Of a DNA stretch of 64,000 nt, positions 7,833 through 16,308 are shown piece after piece. Position numbers and translations under genes: made by a program. Source of the DNA: Streptomyces candidus (GTDB lineage: Bacteria; Actinomycetota; Actinomycetes; Streptomycetales; Streptomycetaceae). The stretch lies in the NCBI RefSeq assembly GCF_014207445.1, contig NZ_JACHEM010000016.1:79380-143379 (forward strand). The letters run 5' to 3'. Position 1 is the stretch's first letter, and each line of letters starts with the position of its first letter. The notes below the pieces were generated by a model, which searched no databases, was not told where the DNA came from, and saw only the letters and a program-made list of their open reading frames with translations.

Positions 7833-10462
7833 ACGAGGGTCCTCACTTCCAGGGACGGGCCCGCGACGAAGGTCTGCGCCGAGGCGTCGGAGGTGTCGTG
7901 GGCCTCGGGGTCGGCGGGGCGGATCTGTTCGCGCTCGGGGACGAAGCGGATGGTGGGGTCCGGGGTGCCGGGGGCGTTGACGAAGGAGACGAAGCGGCTC
8001 AGCCGGTCCGGGTCCTCCAGGGTGGCGCGCCATTCGTCCTCGTAGGAGTCCACGTGACGGCTCATCAGTTCGTCGAGTTCGTCGCAGATTCCCAGGGAGT
8101 CGTCGACGATGACGGCGCGCAGGTGGTCGAGGCCGCCCTCCATGCGCTCGATCCAGGGGGCGGTGCGTTCCAGCCGGTCGGCGGTGCGGACGTAGAACAT
8201 CAGGAAACGGTCGATGGTGCGCAGGAGGGCGTCGCGGTCGGCGTCGACGAGGAGGAGATCGGCGTGGCGGGGGGTCATGCCACCGTTGCCGCCGACGTAG
8301 AGGTTCCAGCCGGCGGAGGTGGCGATGATGCCGAAGTCCTTGCTCTGCGCCTCGGCGCATTCCCGGGCGCAGCCGCTGACGGCCGACTTGAGCTTGTGCG
8401 GGGCGCGCAGGCCGCGGTAGCGCAGTTCGAGCTCGATGGCGAGGGCGACGGAGTCCTGGACTCCGTAGCGGCACCAGGTCTGGCCCACGCAGGACTTGAC
8501 CGTGCGCAGGGACTTGCCGTACGCGTGGCCGGACTCGAATCCGGCGTCGACCAGACGCTTCCAGATGGCCGGGAGCTGGTCGACGGAGGCACCGAACATG
8601 TCGATGCGCTGTCCGCCGGTGATCTTCGTGTAGAGGCCGAAGTCGCGGGCGATCTCGCCGATGGTGATGAGGCCGTCGGGGGTGACTTCGCCGCCGGGGA
8701 TGCGGGGCACGACGGAGTAGGAGCCGTTGCGCTGGAGGTTGGCGAGGAAGTGGTCGTTGGTGTCCTGGAGGGCTGCCTGTTCGCCGTCCAGGATGTGCCC
8801 GGAGACGGCGTCGCCGAGTGCGGGGCTGAGGGAGGCGAGGACGGAACCGACGACGGGCTTGCAGACTTCGCAGCCTTCCGCCCCGGTGCCCGACCGGCCG
8901 TGCTCGTCGATGAGTTGCGCGAAGGTGGTGATGCCCTTGACGCGGACGATCTCGTAGATCTCGGCCCGGGTGTGGGTGAAGTGCTCGCACAGGCCCCGGC
9001 TGACCTCGACGCCCTGCGCGGCGAGTTCTTCGCCGACCAGGGTTCCGAGGAGTTTGACGCACGAGCCGCAGCCGGTGCCGGCGCGGGTGCACTTCTTGAC
9101 GGCCGGGACATCCGCGCAGCCCTGGTCGGCGACGGCCGAACGGATGGCTCCCTTCGTGACGTTGTGGCAGGAACAGACGACCGCCTCGTCGGGGAGGGCG
9201 ATGGGGCCGGGCGCCGCGCCGATCGAGGAGGGGAGGACGAGTTGCTCGGGCGGGGCCGTGAGGGGCGCGCCGTTGAGGGCGAGGGGGCGCAGCAGATCGT
9301 AGGAGTCGGTGTCGCCGACGAGGACACCGCCGAGGAGTGCGCCGTCGGTGCCGATGACGAGCTTCTTGTAGACGCCTTCACGGCTGTTGGCGTACAGCAC
9401 TTCGAGGGAGCCTTCGGTGGTGCCCTGCGCGTCACCGAAACTGGCGACGTCGACGCCGAGCAGCTTGAGTTTGGTGGAGAGGTCCGCTCCGGTGAACTCG
9501 CCCTCAGCCACGGTGATTTGGGTGGCCGCGGTCTCCGCCATCGCGTAGCCGGGGGCGACCAGTCCGTACACCCGGCCGTCGCAGGCGAGCGCGCATTCGC
9601 CGATCGCCCAGACGGCGGGGTCCTCGGTCCGGCAGGAGGCATCGACGACGATGCCGCCGCGTTCCCCGACCGGGAGGCCGCACTCGCGGGCGAGTTGGTC
9701 GCGGGGGCGTACACCGGCGGAGAAGACGACGAGGTCGGCGTCGACGGTCGCCCCGTTGGAGAGCACCATGCCACGGACCGCGCCGTCGGCGTCGGTCTCG
9801 ACGGTCTGGGTGCCCGCCCCGGTGTGCACGGTGACGCCCAGCTCCTGGATCTTGTCCCGGAGTACGGCGCCGCCCCCCTCGTCCACCTGAAGGGCCATCA
9901 GGCGCGGTGCGAATTCGACCACGTGGGTGTCGAGGCCCATCGCGCGCAGTGCGCCCGCGGCTTCGAGGCCGAGGAGGCCGCCGCCGACGACCGCGCCGAT
10001 GCGGGCGTTGTCGGCGGCGGCACGGATGGCCTCCAGGTCCTCGATGGTCCGGTAGACGAAGCAGCCCGCCGCGTCGTGGCCGGGCACCGGCGGTACGAAG
10101 GGGTACGAGCCGGTGGCGAGCACGAGTGCGTCGTAGGGGAAGACCTGCCCGGAGCGGGCGGTGACCGTGCGCGCCGCGCGGTCGATCTTCTCCGCCGGGT
10201 CGCCGAGCCGCAGGTCGATGCCGTGCTGTACACCGAACTCGTCGTCCCACATGGAGAGTTCATCGGCGGTGGTGCCGGAGAACCAGGAGGTGAGGTGGAC
10301 CCGGTCGTAGGCGGGGCGCGGCTCCTCGGCGAGGACGGTGACGTGCCAGTCGCCAGCGGGTCCGCAGCCGCCCCGCTCGGCGAACGCTTCGAGGAAGCGC
10401 TGACCGACCATGCCGTGGCCGACGAGGACCAGGTTCCGCGGGGTCTTCGGGGTCTCCGTCAC
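7829..10462 (-). CDS. nirB: Assimilatory nitrite reductase large subunit
   Basis: An 877-residue siroheme flavoprotein reducing nitrite to ammonium with NADH. Domains in order: FAD/NAD pyridine nucleotide-disulphide oxidoreductase fold (about 10-320, with GHGMVGQRF, ATGSYPFVPP and GGGLLGLEAA), a BFD-like 2Fe-2S domain (VVCSCHNVTKG and CTRAGTGCGSC, about 430-485), nitrite/sulphite reductase ferredoxin-like half domain, then the siroheme/4Fe-4S module with CVGQTWC and SGCARECAEA. Length matches the family. It is coupled by ATGA overlaps to the FAD gene upstream and to nirD downstream. Siroheme supply would come from the nnaR/ferrochelatase side of the locus. Confidence 0.95.
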   Translation of the reverse strand: MTETPKTPRNLVLVGHGMVGQRFLEAFAERGGCGPAGDWHVTVLAEEPRPAYDRVHLTSWFSGTTADELSMWDDEFGVQHGIDLRLGDPAEKIDRAARTVTARSGQVFPYDALVLATGSYPFVPPVPGHDAAGCFVYRTIEDLEAIRAAADNARIGAVVGGGLLGLEAAGALRAMGLDTHVVEFAPRLMALQVDEGGGAVLRDKIQELGVTVHTGAGTQTVETDADGAVRGMVLSNGATVDADLVVFSAGVRPRDQLARECGLPVGERGGIVVDASCRTEDPAVWAIGECALACDGRVYGLVAPGYAMAETAATQITVAEGEFTGADLSTKLKLLGVDVASFGDAQGTTEGSLEVLYANSREGVYKKLVIGTDGALLGGVLVGDTDSYDLLRPLALNGAPLTAPPEQLVLPSSIGAAPGPIALPDEAVVCSCHNVTKGAIRSAVADQGCADVPAVKKCTRAGTGCGSCVKLLGTLVGEELAAQGVEVSRGLCEHFTHTRAEIYEIVRVKGITTFAQLIDEHGRSGTGAEGCEVCKPVVGSVLASLSPALGDAVSGHILDGEQAALQDTNDHFLANLQRNGSYSVVPRIPGGEVTPDGLITIGEIARDFGLYTKITGGQRIDMFGASVDQLPAIWKRLVDAGFESGHAYGKSLRTVKSCVGQTWCRYGVQDSVALAIELELRYRGLRAPHKLKSAVSGCARECAEAQSKDFGIIATSAGWNLYVGGNGGMTPRHADLLLVDADRDALLRTIDRFLMFYVRTADRLERTAPWIERMEGGLDHLRAVIVDDSLGICDELDELMSRHVDSYEDEWRATLEDPDRLSRFVSFVNAPGTPDPTIRFVPEREQIRPADPEAHDTSDASAQTFVAGPSLEVRTLV

Positions 10463-11703
10463 AGGACTGCTCCTTCAAGGGGGGAGAACAGGTCGAGGGG
10501 GCGGGACGGCAGCGGCTCGCCCCTCTCGTAGGTGCGGGTGAGTTCGCCCACGGCGGCGAGGTCGCCGACGAGGATCGCGCCGACCAGCCGGTCGCCGCGC
10601 ATCACGAGCTTCTTGTACGAGCCGTACGCGCCGCGGGTGCCGTCGGCGAGCCGCAGGGCGTCCCCGTCGGTGTCGGCGACCTCGCCGAAGGCGGCGACTT
10701 CGAGGGCGCCGGCGGTGAGCCGGGCCACTCCGTGCACTCCGGTGTACGTGGCGTCGGGGTCGGTCCCGGAGAGCCGGGCGGCGAGCACGTCGGCCTGCGC
10801 CCAGCCGGGTCCGGTGAGTCCGTGGACGGCGCCACGGTGCTCGGTGCAGTCGCCGATCGCGTACACGCCGGGTGCTGAGGTGGCGAGGGTGTCGTCGACG
10901 ACGATGCCGCGGCGCACCTCGATCCCGGCGGCGCGGGCGAGTCCGGTGCGGGGGCGGACCCCGCAGGCCAGGACGACGAGGTCGCAGTCGAGTACGTGGC
11001 CGTTGGCAAGCCGGACGCCGGTGACGGCGGTGTCCCCTTCGATGGCGCGGGCCCGGTTTCCGGTGTAGACGGCGGCTCCCATGCCTTCGAGGGCGCGTCG
11101 TACGGTGGCTCCGGCCTCGTCGTCGAGATGGCGCTCCATCAGATGTGGTGCCTGATGTACGACCTCGACGGGAATGCCGAGGGCGGCGAGGGACCGGGCG
11201 GCGCTCACTCCGAGGACGCCGCCGCCGACGACGACGGCGCGTCGGGTGTGGCGGGCGGCTTCGGCGAGGCGGACGCAGTCGGCGAGGGTGCGGAAGGCGT
11301 GCACGCCGTCCTTGAGCTCGCGCCCGGGAGATCCGTGTCCGTCCGTCGCGTGCAGCCCCCGGATCGGTGGCAGTACCGGGTTCGCGCCGGTGGCCAGGAC
11401 CAGCGTGTCGTAGGGGACGCTCTCGCCGAGGTCGGTGCGCAGCGTGCGGGCGCCGGTGTCGACGGCGACGACCTCGGTGCCGGTGCGGACGGTGGCTCCG
11501 CCGGTCGGGAGGGCGAGGGCCTCGGGGACGTAGCGGCCGTCGAGCACTCCCGCGAGGAGGGCACGGTTATAAGGGGCATGCGGCTCGTGCCCGTACAGCG
11601 TCAAGTCGAGCGTGCCGGGGAGGAGTGGGGAGAGAGTCTGGCGGGCGAGCCGGGCGGCGGCCATGCCCGCGCCGACGACGGCCACTCGGGTGCGTACGGT
11701 CAT
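10459..11703 (-). CDS. NAD(P)/FAD-dependent oxidoreductase of the nitrate operon
   Basis: A 414-residue flavoprotein resembling the FAD/NADH-binding half of NirB. It has an N-terminal FAD site VAVVGAGMAAARLA, a second dinucleotide site VVVGGGVLGVSAARSLA, ATGANPVLPPI and GVYAIGDCTEH. It lies between nasA and nirB with four-base ATGA overlaps on both sides, so it is very likely the NADH-linked electron-transfer partner of nitrate reductase, as in NasA/NasB-type systems. That partner role is inferred from family and position; it carries no iron-sulphur domain of its own. Confidence 0.85.
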   Translation of the reverse strand: MTVRTRVAVVGAGMAAARLARQTLSPLLPGTLDLTLYGHEPHAPYNRALLAGVLDGRYVPEALALPTGGATVRTGTEVVAVDTGARTLRTDLGESVPYDTLVLATGANPVLPPIRGLHATDGHGSPGRELKDGVHAFRTLADCVRLAEAARHTRRAVVVGGGVLGVSAARSLAALGIPVEVVHQAPHLMERHLDDEAGATVRRALEGMGAAVYTGNRARAIEGDTAVTGVRLANGHVLDCDLVVLACGVRPRTGLARAAGIEVRRGIVVDDTLATSAPGVYAIGDCTEHRGAVHGLTGPGWAQADVLAARLSGTDPDATYTGVHGVARLTAGALEVAAFGEVADTDGDALRLADGTRGAYGSYKKLVMRGDRLVGAILVGDLAAVGELTRTYERGEPLPSRPLDLFSPLEGAVL

Positions 11704-13892
11704 GACGTCTTCTCCACTCGCACCGCGCACACCTTGAACTCCGGCATGCGCGAGGTCGGGTCCAGGGCCGGGTTGGTGAGGGTGTTCGCGCGGCCCTCGC
11801 CCGCCCAGTGGAACGGCATGAACACGGTGTCCGGGCGGATCGTGCTGGTGACCTTCGCGGGGGCGCTCGCCCGTCCGCGTCGGCTCGTCACGACGACCAG
11901 TTCTCCGTCGCGGACGCCGATCCGGTCCGCGAGGCGGGGGTGCAGTTCGACGAACGGGCCGGGGGCGGCACCGTTGAGCGCCGGCGTCCGACGCGTCTGG
12001 GCGCCGCTCTGGTACTGGGCGAGGACGCGGCCGGTGGTGAGGTACAGGGGGTAGTCGGCGTCCGGTTCCTCGGCGGCGGGACGGTGCGAGACGTCGGCGA
12101 AGCGGGCACGGCCGTCGGGGGTGGCGAACGCGTCGAGGAAGAGGCGGGGGGTGCCGGGGTGGGGGATGCTGGGCCGAGGGGCGTCGGGGGCCGACATCGC
12201 GGGGCGGGCGGCGTGGTCCTCCCCTGTGGCGGGGCAGGGCCAGAAGACGCCGTCCTCCGCGCGTATCCGCTCGTAGCTGATGCCGGAGTAGTCGGCCTGG
12301 CCGCCTGCGGACGCCTCGCGCAGCTCGGCGAACACCTCCTCCGGGTCGTATGGAAACCCCTTTTCGCGGCCGAGGCGGGCGGCGAGTTCGTGCATGATGT
12401 GCAGATCGGTGCGGACCTGGCCGGGGGGCCGGATCGCGGCCTGGCGCAGGATGACGCGGCCCTCCAGGTTCGTCATGGTGCCGGTCTCCTCCGCCCACTG
12501 CGCCGACGGCAGGACGACGTCGGCGAGCGCGGCGGTCTCGGAGAGGACCACGTCGCAGACCACGAGGGCGTCGAGGGCACACAGCCGCTCGGTGACATGG
12601 CGGGCGCGGGGGGCGGAGACGACCGGGTTGGAACCCATGAGGAACAGGGCGCGGACGCCGTCTTCCGTGCCGAGTGTGTCGAGGAGTTCGTACGCGGAGA
12701 CACCCGGCCCCGGCAGGTCTTCGGCGTCAACGCCCCACACGGCGGCTACGTGTTGACGCGCCTCGGGGTCGGTTATCGACCGGTAGCCGGGGAGTTGGTC
12801 CGCCTTCTGGCCGTGCTCGCGTCCGCCCTGCCCGTTTCCCTGCCCGGTCAGGCAGCCGTAGCCGGACAGCGGGCGTCCGGCCCGGCCGGTGGCCAGGCAC
12901 AGGTTGATCCACGCGCCGACCGTGTCGACGCCCTTGGACTGCTGCTCGGGCCCCCGCGCCGTCAGTACCATCCCACTGCCCGCGCCCACGAACAGCTCGA
13001 CCGCCCGGCGGAGCTGGGCGACGGGGACTCCGGTGAGGGCTTCGACCCGCTCGGGCCAGTGCGCCATGGCCGCTTCGCGGGCCGCCCCGTATCCCGTCGT
13101 ACGGGAGGCCACGAACTCCTCGTCGACGTGACCGCCCGCGATCACCAGGTGCAGCAGCCCGAGCGCGAGCGCCAAGTCCGTACCGGGTGCTGCGGCCAGG
13201 TGGAGGTCGGCGAGGTCGGCGGTGCGGGTGCGGCGCGGGTCGACGACGATCAGCTTGCCGCCTCCCTCCTGCATCTCGCGCAGGTACCGGACGGCGGGCG
13301 GCATCGTGTCGGCGAGGTTGGAGCCGACGAGCAGGACACAGCCGGTGCGCGCCACGTCCGCCAGGGGGAACGGCAGACCCCGGTCGAGGCCGAAAGCGGC
13401 CTTGTGTGCGGCTGCCGCCGACGACATGCAGAAGCGCCCGTTGTAGTCGATGCGCGAGGTACGCAGGGCGACGCGGGCGAACTTGCCGAGCAGGTACGCC
13501 TTCTCGTTCGTCAGCCCCCCGCCGCCGAACACACCGACCGCGTCGCGCCCGTACCGTACGCCCGCCGTGGTGAACGCGGCCGCGGCCCGGTCCAGGGCCT
13601 CGTCCCAGCCGGCCTCCCGCAGCGGGCCGCCCTTCTCGTCCCGTACGAGAGGGGTGGTGAGCCGGACGCCGGCGGCCAGCACGGCGGCCGCGTTGTGGCC
13701 CTTTCCGCACAGGGCCCCTTTGTTGACGGGGAACCGGGGCCGCTCGACGATCTCCACCGGGAGGCCGGCGGTGTCCCCGGTGGGGCGCAGCCGCATCCCG
13801 CACTGCAACGAGCAGTACGGACAGTGGGTGTCCACCGGGGTGTCGACGGGTGCACCGGGGGTGGCCGTCGTGGTCGCGTTCATGGGCCCCAC
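11700..13892 (-). CDS. nasA: Assimilatory nitrate reductase, molybdopterin catalytic subunit
   Basis: A 730-residue cytoplasmic Mo-bis-MGD oxidoreductase that reduces nitrate to nitrite. The N-terminal 4Fe-4S site is Cys24-xx-Cys27-xxx-Cys31 and Cys62 (HCPYCSLQCG, LCGKG). Mo-pterin segments include YNGRFCMSSAAAAHK, VGSNLADTMPP, GCLTGQGNGQGGREHGQK and the C-terminal dinucleotide-binding domain from YPLYLTTGRVLAQYQSG. There is no Tat signal, as expected for assimilation. GTG 13892 and ATG 13883 are both possible. It is the first gene of a five-gene operon and is divergent from nnaR. Confidence 0.94.
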   Translation of the reverse strand: MGPMNATTTATPGAPVDTPVDTHCPYCSLQCGMRLRPTGDTAGLPVEIVERPRFPVNKGALCGKGHNAAAVLAAGVRLTTPLVRDEKGGPLREAGWDEALDRAAAAFTTAGVRYGRDAVGVFGGGGLTNEKAYLLGKFARVALRTSRIDYNGRFCMSSAAAAHKAAFGLDRGLPFPLADVARTGCVLLVGSNLADTMPPAVRYLREMQEGGGKLIVVDPRRTRTADLADLHLAAAPGTDLALALGLLHLVIAGGHVDEEFVASRTTGYGAAREAAMAHWPERVEALTGVPVAQLRRAVELFVGAGSGMVLTARGPEQQSKGVDTVGAWINLCLATGRAGRPLSGYGCLTGQGNGQGGREHGQKADQLPGYRSITDPEARQHVAAVWGVDAEDLPGPGVSAYELLDTLGTEDGVRALFLMGSNPVVSAPRARHVTERLCALDALVVCDVVLSETAALADVVLPSAQWAEETGTMTNLEGRVILRQAAIRPPGQVRTDLHIMHELAARLGREKGFPYDPEEVFAELREASAGGQADYSGISYERIRAEDGVFWPCPATGEDHAARPAMSAPDAPRPSIPHPGTPRLFLDAFATPDGRARFADVSHRPAAEEPDADYPLYLTTGRVLAQYQSGAQTRRTPALNGAAPGPFVELHPRLADRIGVRDGELVVVTSRRGRASAPAKVTSTIRPDTVFMPFHWAGEGRANTLTNPALDPTSRMPEFKVCAVRVEKTS

Positions 13893-13906
13893 CGTGCCCG
13901 CGCGCC

Positions 13907-13944
13907 GTTACGCCCCCGCATCCCGCACGTTGCGCGGACGGTAC
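13907..13944 (-). promoter_or_regulatory. GlnR-box-like site in the nasA/nnaR divergent region
   Basis: Four 5-mers recur every 11 bases: GTTAC (13907), GCATC (13918), GTTGC (13929) and GGTAC (13940), separated by six bases each. This is the architecture of the actinobacterial GlnR box (GTnAC-n6-GaAAC repeated). The match is good for the first and third half-sites and partial for the others. GlnR control of nasA is known in streptomycetes; this site is a prediction and lies close to the nasA start. Confidence 0.35.
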
Positions 13945-14065
13945 AGACGACTCACTTTCCGCAGGTCAGTGTGCGAGATGCAGGACACATGCCCGTAGCG
14001 CAGGGCTAACCCCCAGGAGACACTTCGGCAACAGGGGCTTAACACGCTTCGTCCACTGTCGGTTC

Positions 14066-15322
14066 ATGACAACAGCGATGCCCGCCACCCCCGTTCCGCC
14101 GGAGGGCTCACTGGCCGGACTGACGGTGGGAGTGACCGCCGACCGCCGCCGGGACGAACTCGAAGCCCTCCTGCGCCGGCGCGGCGCGAAGATCGTTTCC
14201 GCGCCCGCCCTGCGCATCGTGCCGATCGACGACGACAGCGTCGTGCGGGAGGCTACCGAGGCGTGCCTGACCCGCCCCCTGGACTATGTGATCGCGACGA
14301 CCGGCGTCGGCTGGCGCGGCTGGATCAGCGCGGCCGAGGGCTGGGGGACGGGGGCGCGGCTCGTCGACGCGTGCCGTGCGGCGACAGTGATCAGCCGGGG
14401 TCCGAAGGCGACCGGCGCGATCCGGGCGTCCGGGCTGCGGGAGAGTTACGCGCCCGCTTCGGAGGCGGTCGACGAGATGCTGGAGTGGCTCCTGGAACAG
14501 GAGTTGGACGGCAGACGGATCGCGATCCAGGAGCACGGGGCGCCGCTGCCGGACTTCACCGCCGCTCTCCGGGAGCGCGGTGCGGAGGTCGTTGAGGTGC
14601 CGGTGTACCGGTGGGGGCCGGCGGTGGACCCGGACGCCGTGCGGCGGCTGGTGGAGTCGACGGTACGGGGCGAAGTGCACGCGCTGCCGTTCACGAGCGC
14701 ACCGGCGATCGAGGCGTTCCTGGCGACGGCGGAGGAGATCGGCCGCCGGGAGCAGGTCCTGGACGCGCTGCGTACGGACGTGCTGGCGGCCTGCATCGGT
14801 CCGGTCTGCGCACGGCCGCTGCTCGCGGAGGGCGTGCCGTGCGTGTGGCCGGAGCGGGGACGGCTGGGTGCCCTCGTCCGTACGCTCGACCAGGAGCTGC
14901 CCGCCCGGCACCGGCAGGAGTTCGCCTTCGACGGCGGCCGGCTGCTCCTGCAGGGCGCGGTCGTATCCGGTACCTCAGGCACGGTGCACCTGACACCGCT
15001 GCCCGCCGCGATCCTCCGCGCGCTGGCCGAACGCCCCGGCACCGTCCTGAACCGTGCCGAACTCCTGCGGCGGGCGTGGCCCACGGACATCCCCGCTGCC
15101 GCCGCTGCTCAGCCCCCCGCTCCCTCCACCGCGCCGGACTCCGCGTCCGGCTCCGTTCCTGTCACTGGCGCCGCTTCCGCTGCCGCCGCTGCGCCGCGTC
15201 CGGCGGACGAGCACGCGGTGGAGGCGGCGGTGGGCCGGCTGCGGGCGGCCCTCGGGCCGTACTCCGCCCTGATCCGTACGGTCACCAAGCGGGGCTACCG
15301 GCTGGCGGTGGACCCGGAGTGA
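14066..15322 (+). CDS. nnaR: NnaR-type regulator: uroporphyrinogen-III synthase domain plus winged helix
   Basis: A 418-residue two-domain protein. Residues 15-275 are a HemD (uroporphyrinogen-III synthase) fold with GLTVGVTADRRRDEL, IATTGVGWRGW, ISRGPKATGA and PFTSAPAIEAF. Residues 285-418 form an OmpR-like winged helix (LTPLPAAILRALAERPGTVLNRAELLRRAW ... AVEAAVGRLRAALGPYSALIRTVTKRGYRL) interrupted by an Ala/Pro/Ser-rich insert of about 40 residues. This is the NnaR architecture, a GlnR co-activator of nitrite and nitrate genes in Streptomyces. Divergence from nasA supports that role. Its ATG is the first with consistent coding bias. Its stop overlaps the GTG of the next gene. Confidence 0.88.
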   Translation: MTTAMPATPVPPEGSLAGLTVGVTADRRRDELEALLRRRGAKIVSAPALRIVPIDDDSVVREATEACLTRPLDYVIATTGVGWRGWISAAEGWGTGARLVDACRAATVISRGPKATGAIRASGLRESYAPASEAVDEMLEWLLEQELDGRRIAIQEHGAPLPDFTAALRERGAEVVEVPVYRWGPAVDPDAVRRLVESTVRGEVHALPFTSAPAIEAFLATAEEIGRREQVLDALRTDVLAACIGPVCARPLLAEGVPCVWPERGRLGALVRTLDQELPARHRQEFAFDGGRLLLQGAVVSGTSGTVHLTPLPAAILRALAERPGTVLNRAELLRRAWPTDIPAAAAAQPPAPSTAPDSASGSVPVTGAASAAAAAPRPADEHAVEAAVGRLRAALGPYSALIRTVTKRGYRLAVDPE

Positions 15323-16115
15323 GGCACGGAGCGGGACGGACGGAACTCCGGGCGGGACAGCGGGCCCGGGCCGCCGAGCGGTGCGGCGCCGGATCGCCGC
15401 CGTTGCTCGCCGTCGCCCACGGGACGCGTGATCCTTCGGGCACGGCCACCACCGAGGCACTTCTCGGCCGGGTGCGGGAGCTGCGGCCCGGACTGCGCGT
15501 GGTACTGGCGTACGTCGACGTGGCGCGCCCCAGCCTCGCGGACGTGCTCGCGGAGCTGTCGGGGGAGGTCGTTCTCGTACCGCTGCTACTGGGCACGGGC
15601 TTTCACACCGGGTCGACATCCCGGAAATGCTGGCGGCGGCGCCGCAGGTCGAGGCCCGGGTGGCGCGCGCGCTGGGCCCGGACCCACTGCTCGCCTCGGC
15701 GCTCGCGGACCGGCTGGCGGAGGCTGGGGCTCCGTCGTCCGGGCCCGTGGTGCTGGCGTCCGCCGGCTCGACGGATCCGCTCTCTCAGCGGGCTGCCGTC
15801 GCGATGGCGGACCTGCTGGGTGAGCGGCTGGGCCGGCCGGCGGTCGCGTCGTACCTGTGCGCGGGGTCTCCCACCCCGGCAGACGCGCTGGCCGCGCTCC
15901 GCGCGGAGGGCCACCGGGACGTGACCGTGGCGAGCTACCTGATGACGCCGGGCTTCTTCGCCCGCCGGGCGGCGGCCGCGGCGGACGCCGCCGGCTCGGT
16001 GACCTCGGCACCGCTGGGGGCGCACGGGGCGGTGGCGCGGCTGATTGTGGACCGGTACGAGGAGGCTGCCGCGCGGCGGCGTACGCCGGTGGAGCGGGGG
16101 TCTGCTGCCGGGTAG
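15319..16115 (+). pseudogene. CbiX/SirB-type sirohydrochlorin ferrochelatase, frameshifted as read
   Basis: The family inserts iron (or cobalt) into sirohydrochlorin, and siroheme is the NirB cofactor. The GTG at 15319 overlaps the nnaR stop. The first part reads LLAVAHGTRDPSGTATTEALL ... VVLVPLLLGTGFHTG, with the catalytic His in AHGT. After about 15612 the homologous sequence continues only in the -1 frame: VDIPEMLAAAPQVEARVARALGPD ... VASYLMTPGFFARRA ... SAPLGAHGAVARLI. One missing G in CCGGG at 15608-15612 would restore FHTGVDIPEML and a protein of about 265 residues. Both halves keep good codon bias, so this is a recent mutation, a sequence error, or less likely a programmed shift. Confidence 0.85.
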
Positions 16116-16182
16116 GGGGTGCGACGCGGGTTGTTCGTCACTGGCACGTGGGGGTGGGTCCGGTGTACGCGGCAGGTGCCTC

Positions 16183-16308
16183 GTACGCGGCGTGCGGCAC
16201 AGATGTCGCATATACGGCACATCGTATCTCGTACGTCATATCTCACGTCCCGTACACCGTGCTTCGTGCAACGTGTCTCGTACATCGCGCACGACATCTC
16301 GTACGGCA
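16183..16308. repeat. Heptad micro-repeat array D
   Basis: Eighteen consecutive 7-bp units, the clearest consensus of the family: TATACGG, CACATCG, TATCTCG, TACGTCA, TATCTCA, TACACCG, TGCTTCG, TGTCTCG, TACATCG, CATCTCG. It lies between convergent genes and runs into the end of the phosphatase gene, which is translated through it. Confidence 0.6.

Noticed and set aside
7898..10531. 877-codon plus-strand open frame opposite nirB
   Set aside because: It is the antisense shadow of nirB. Its Gly/Ala/Val/Asp-rich sequence has no domain, and the minus-strand gene is certain.
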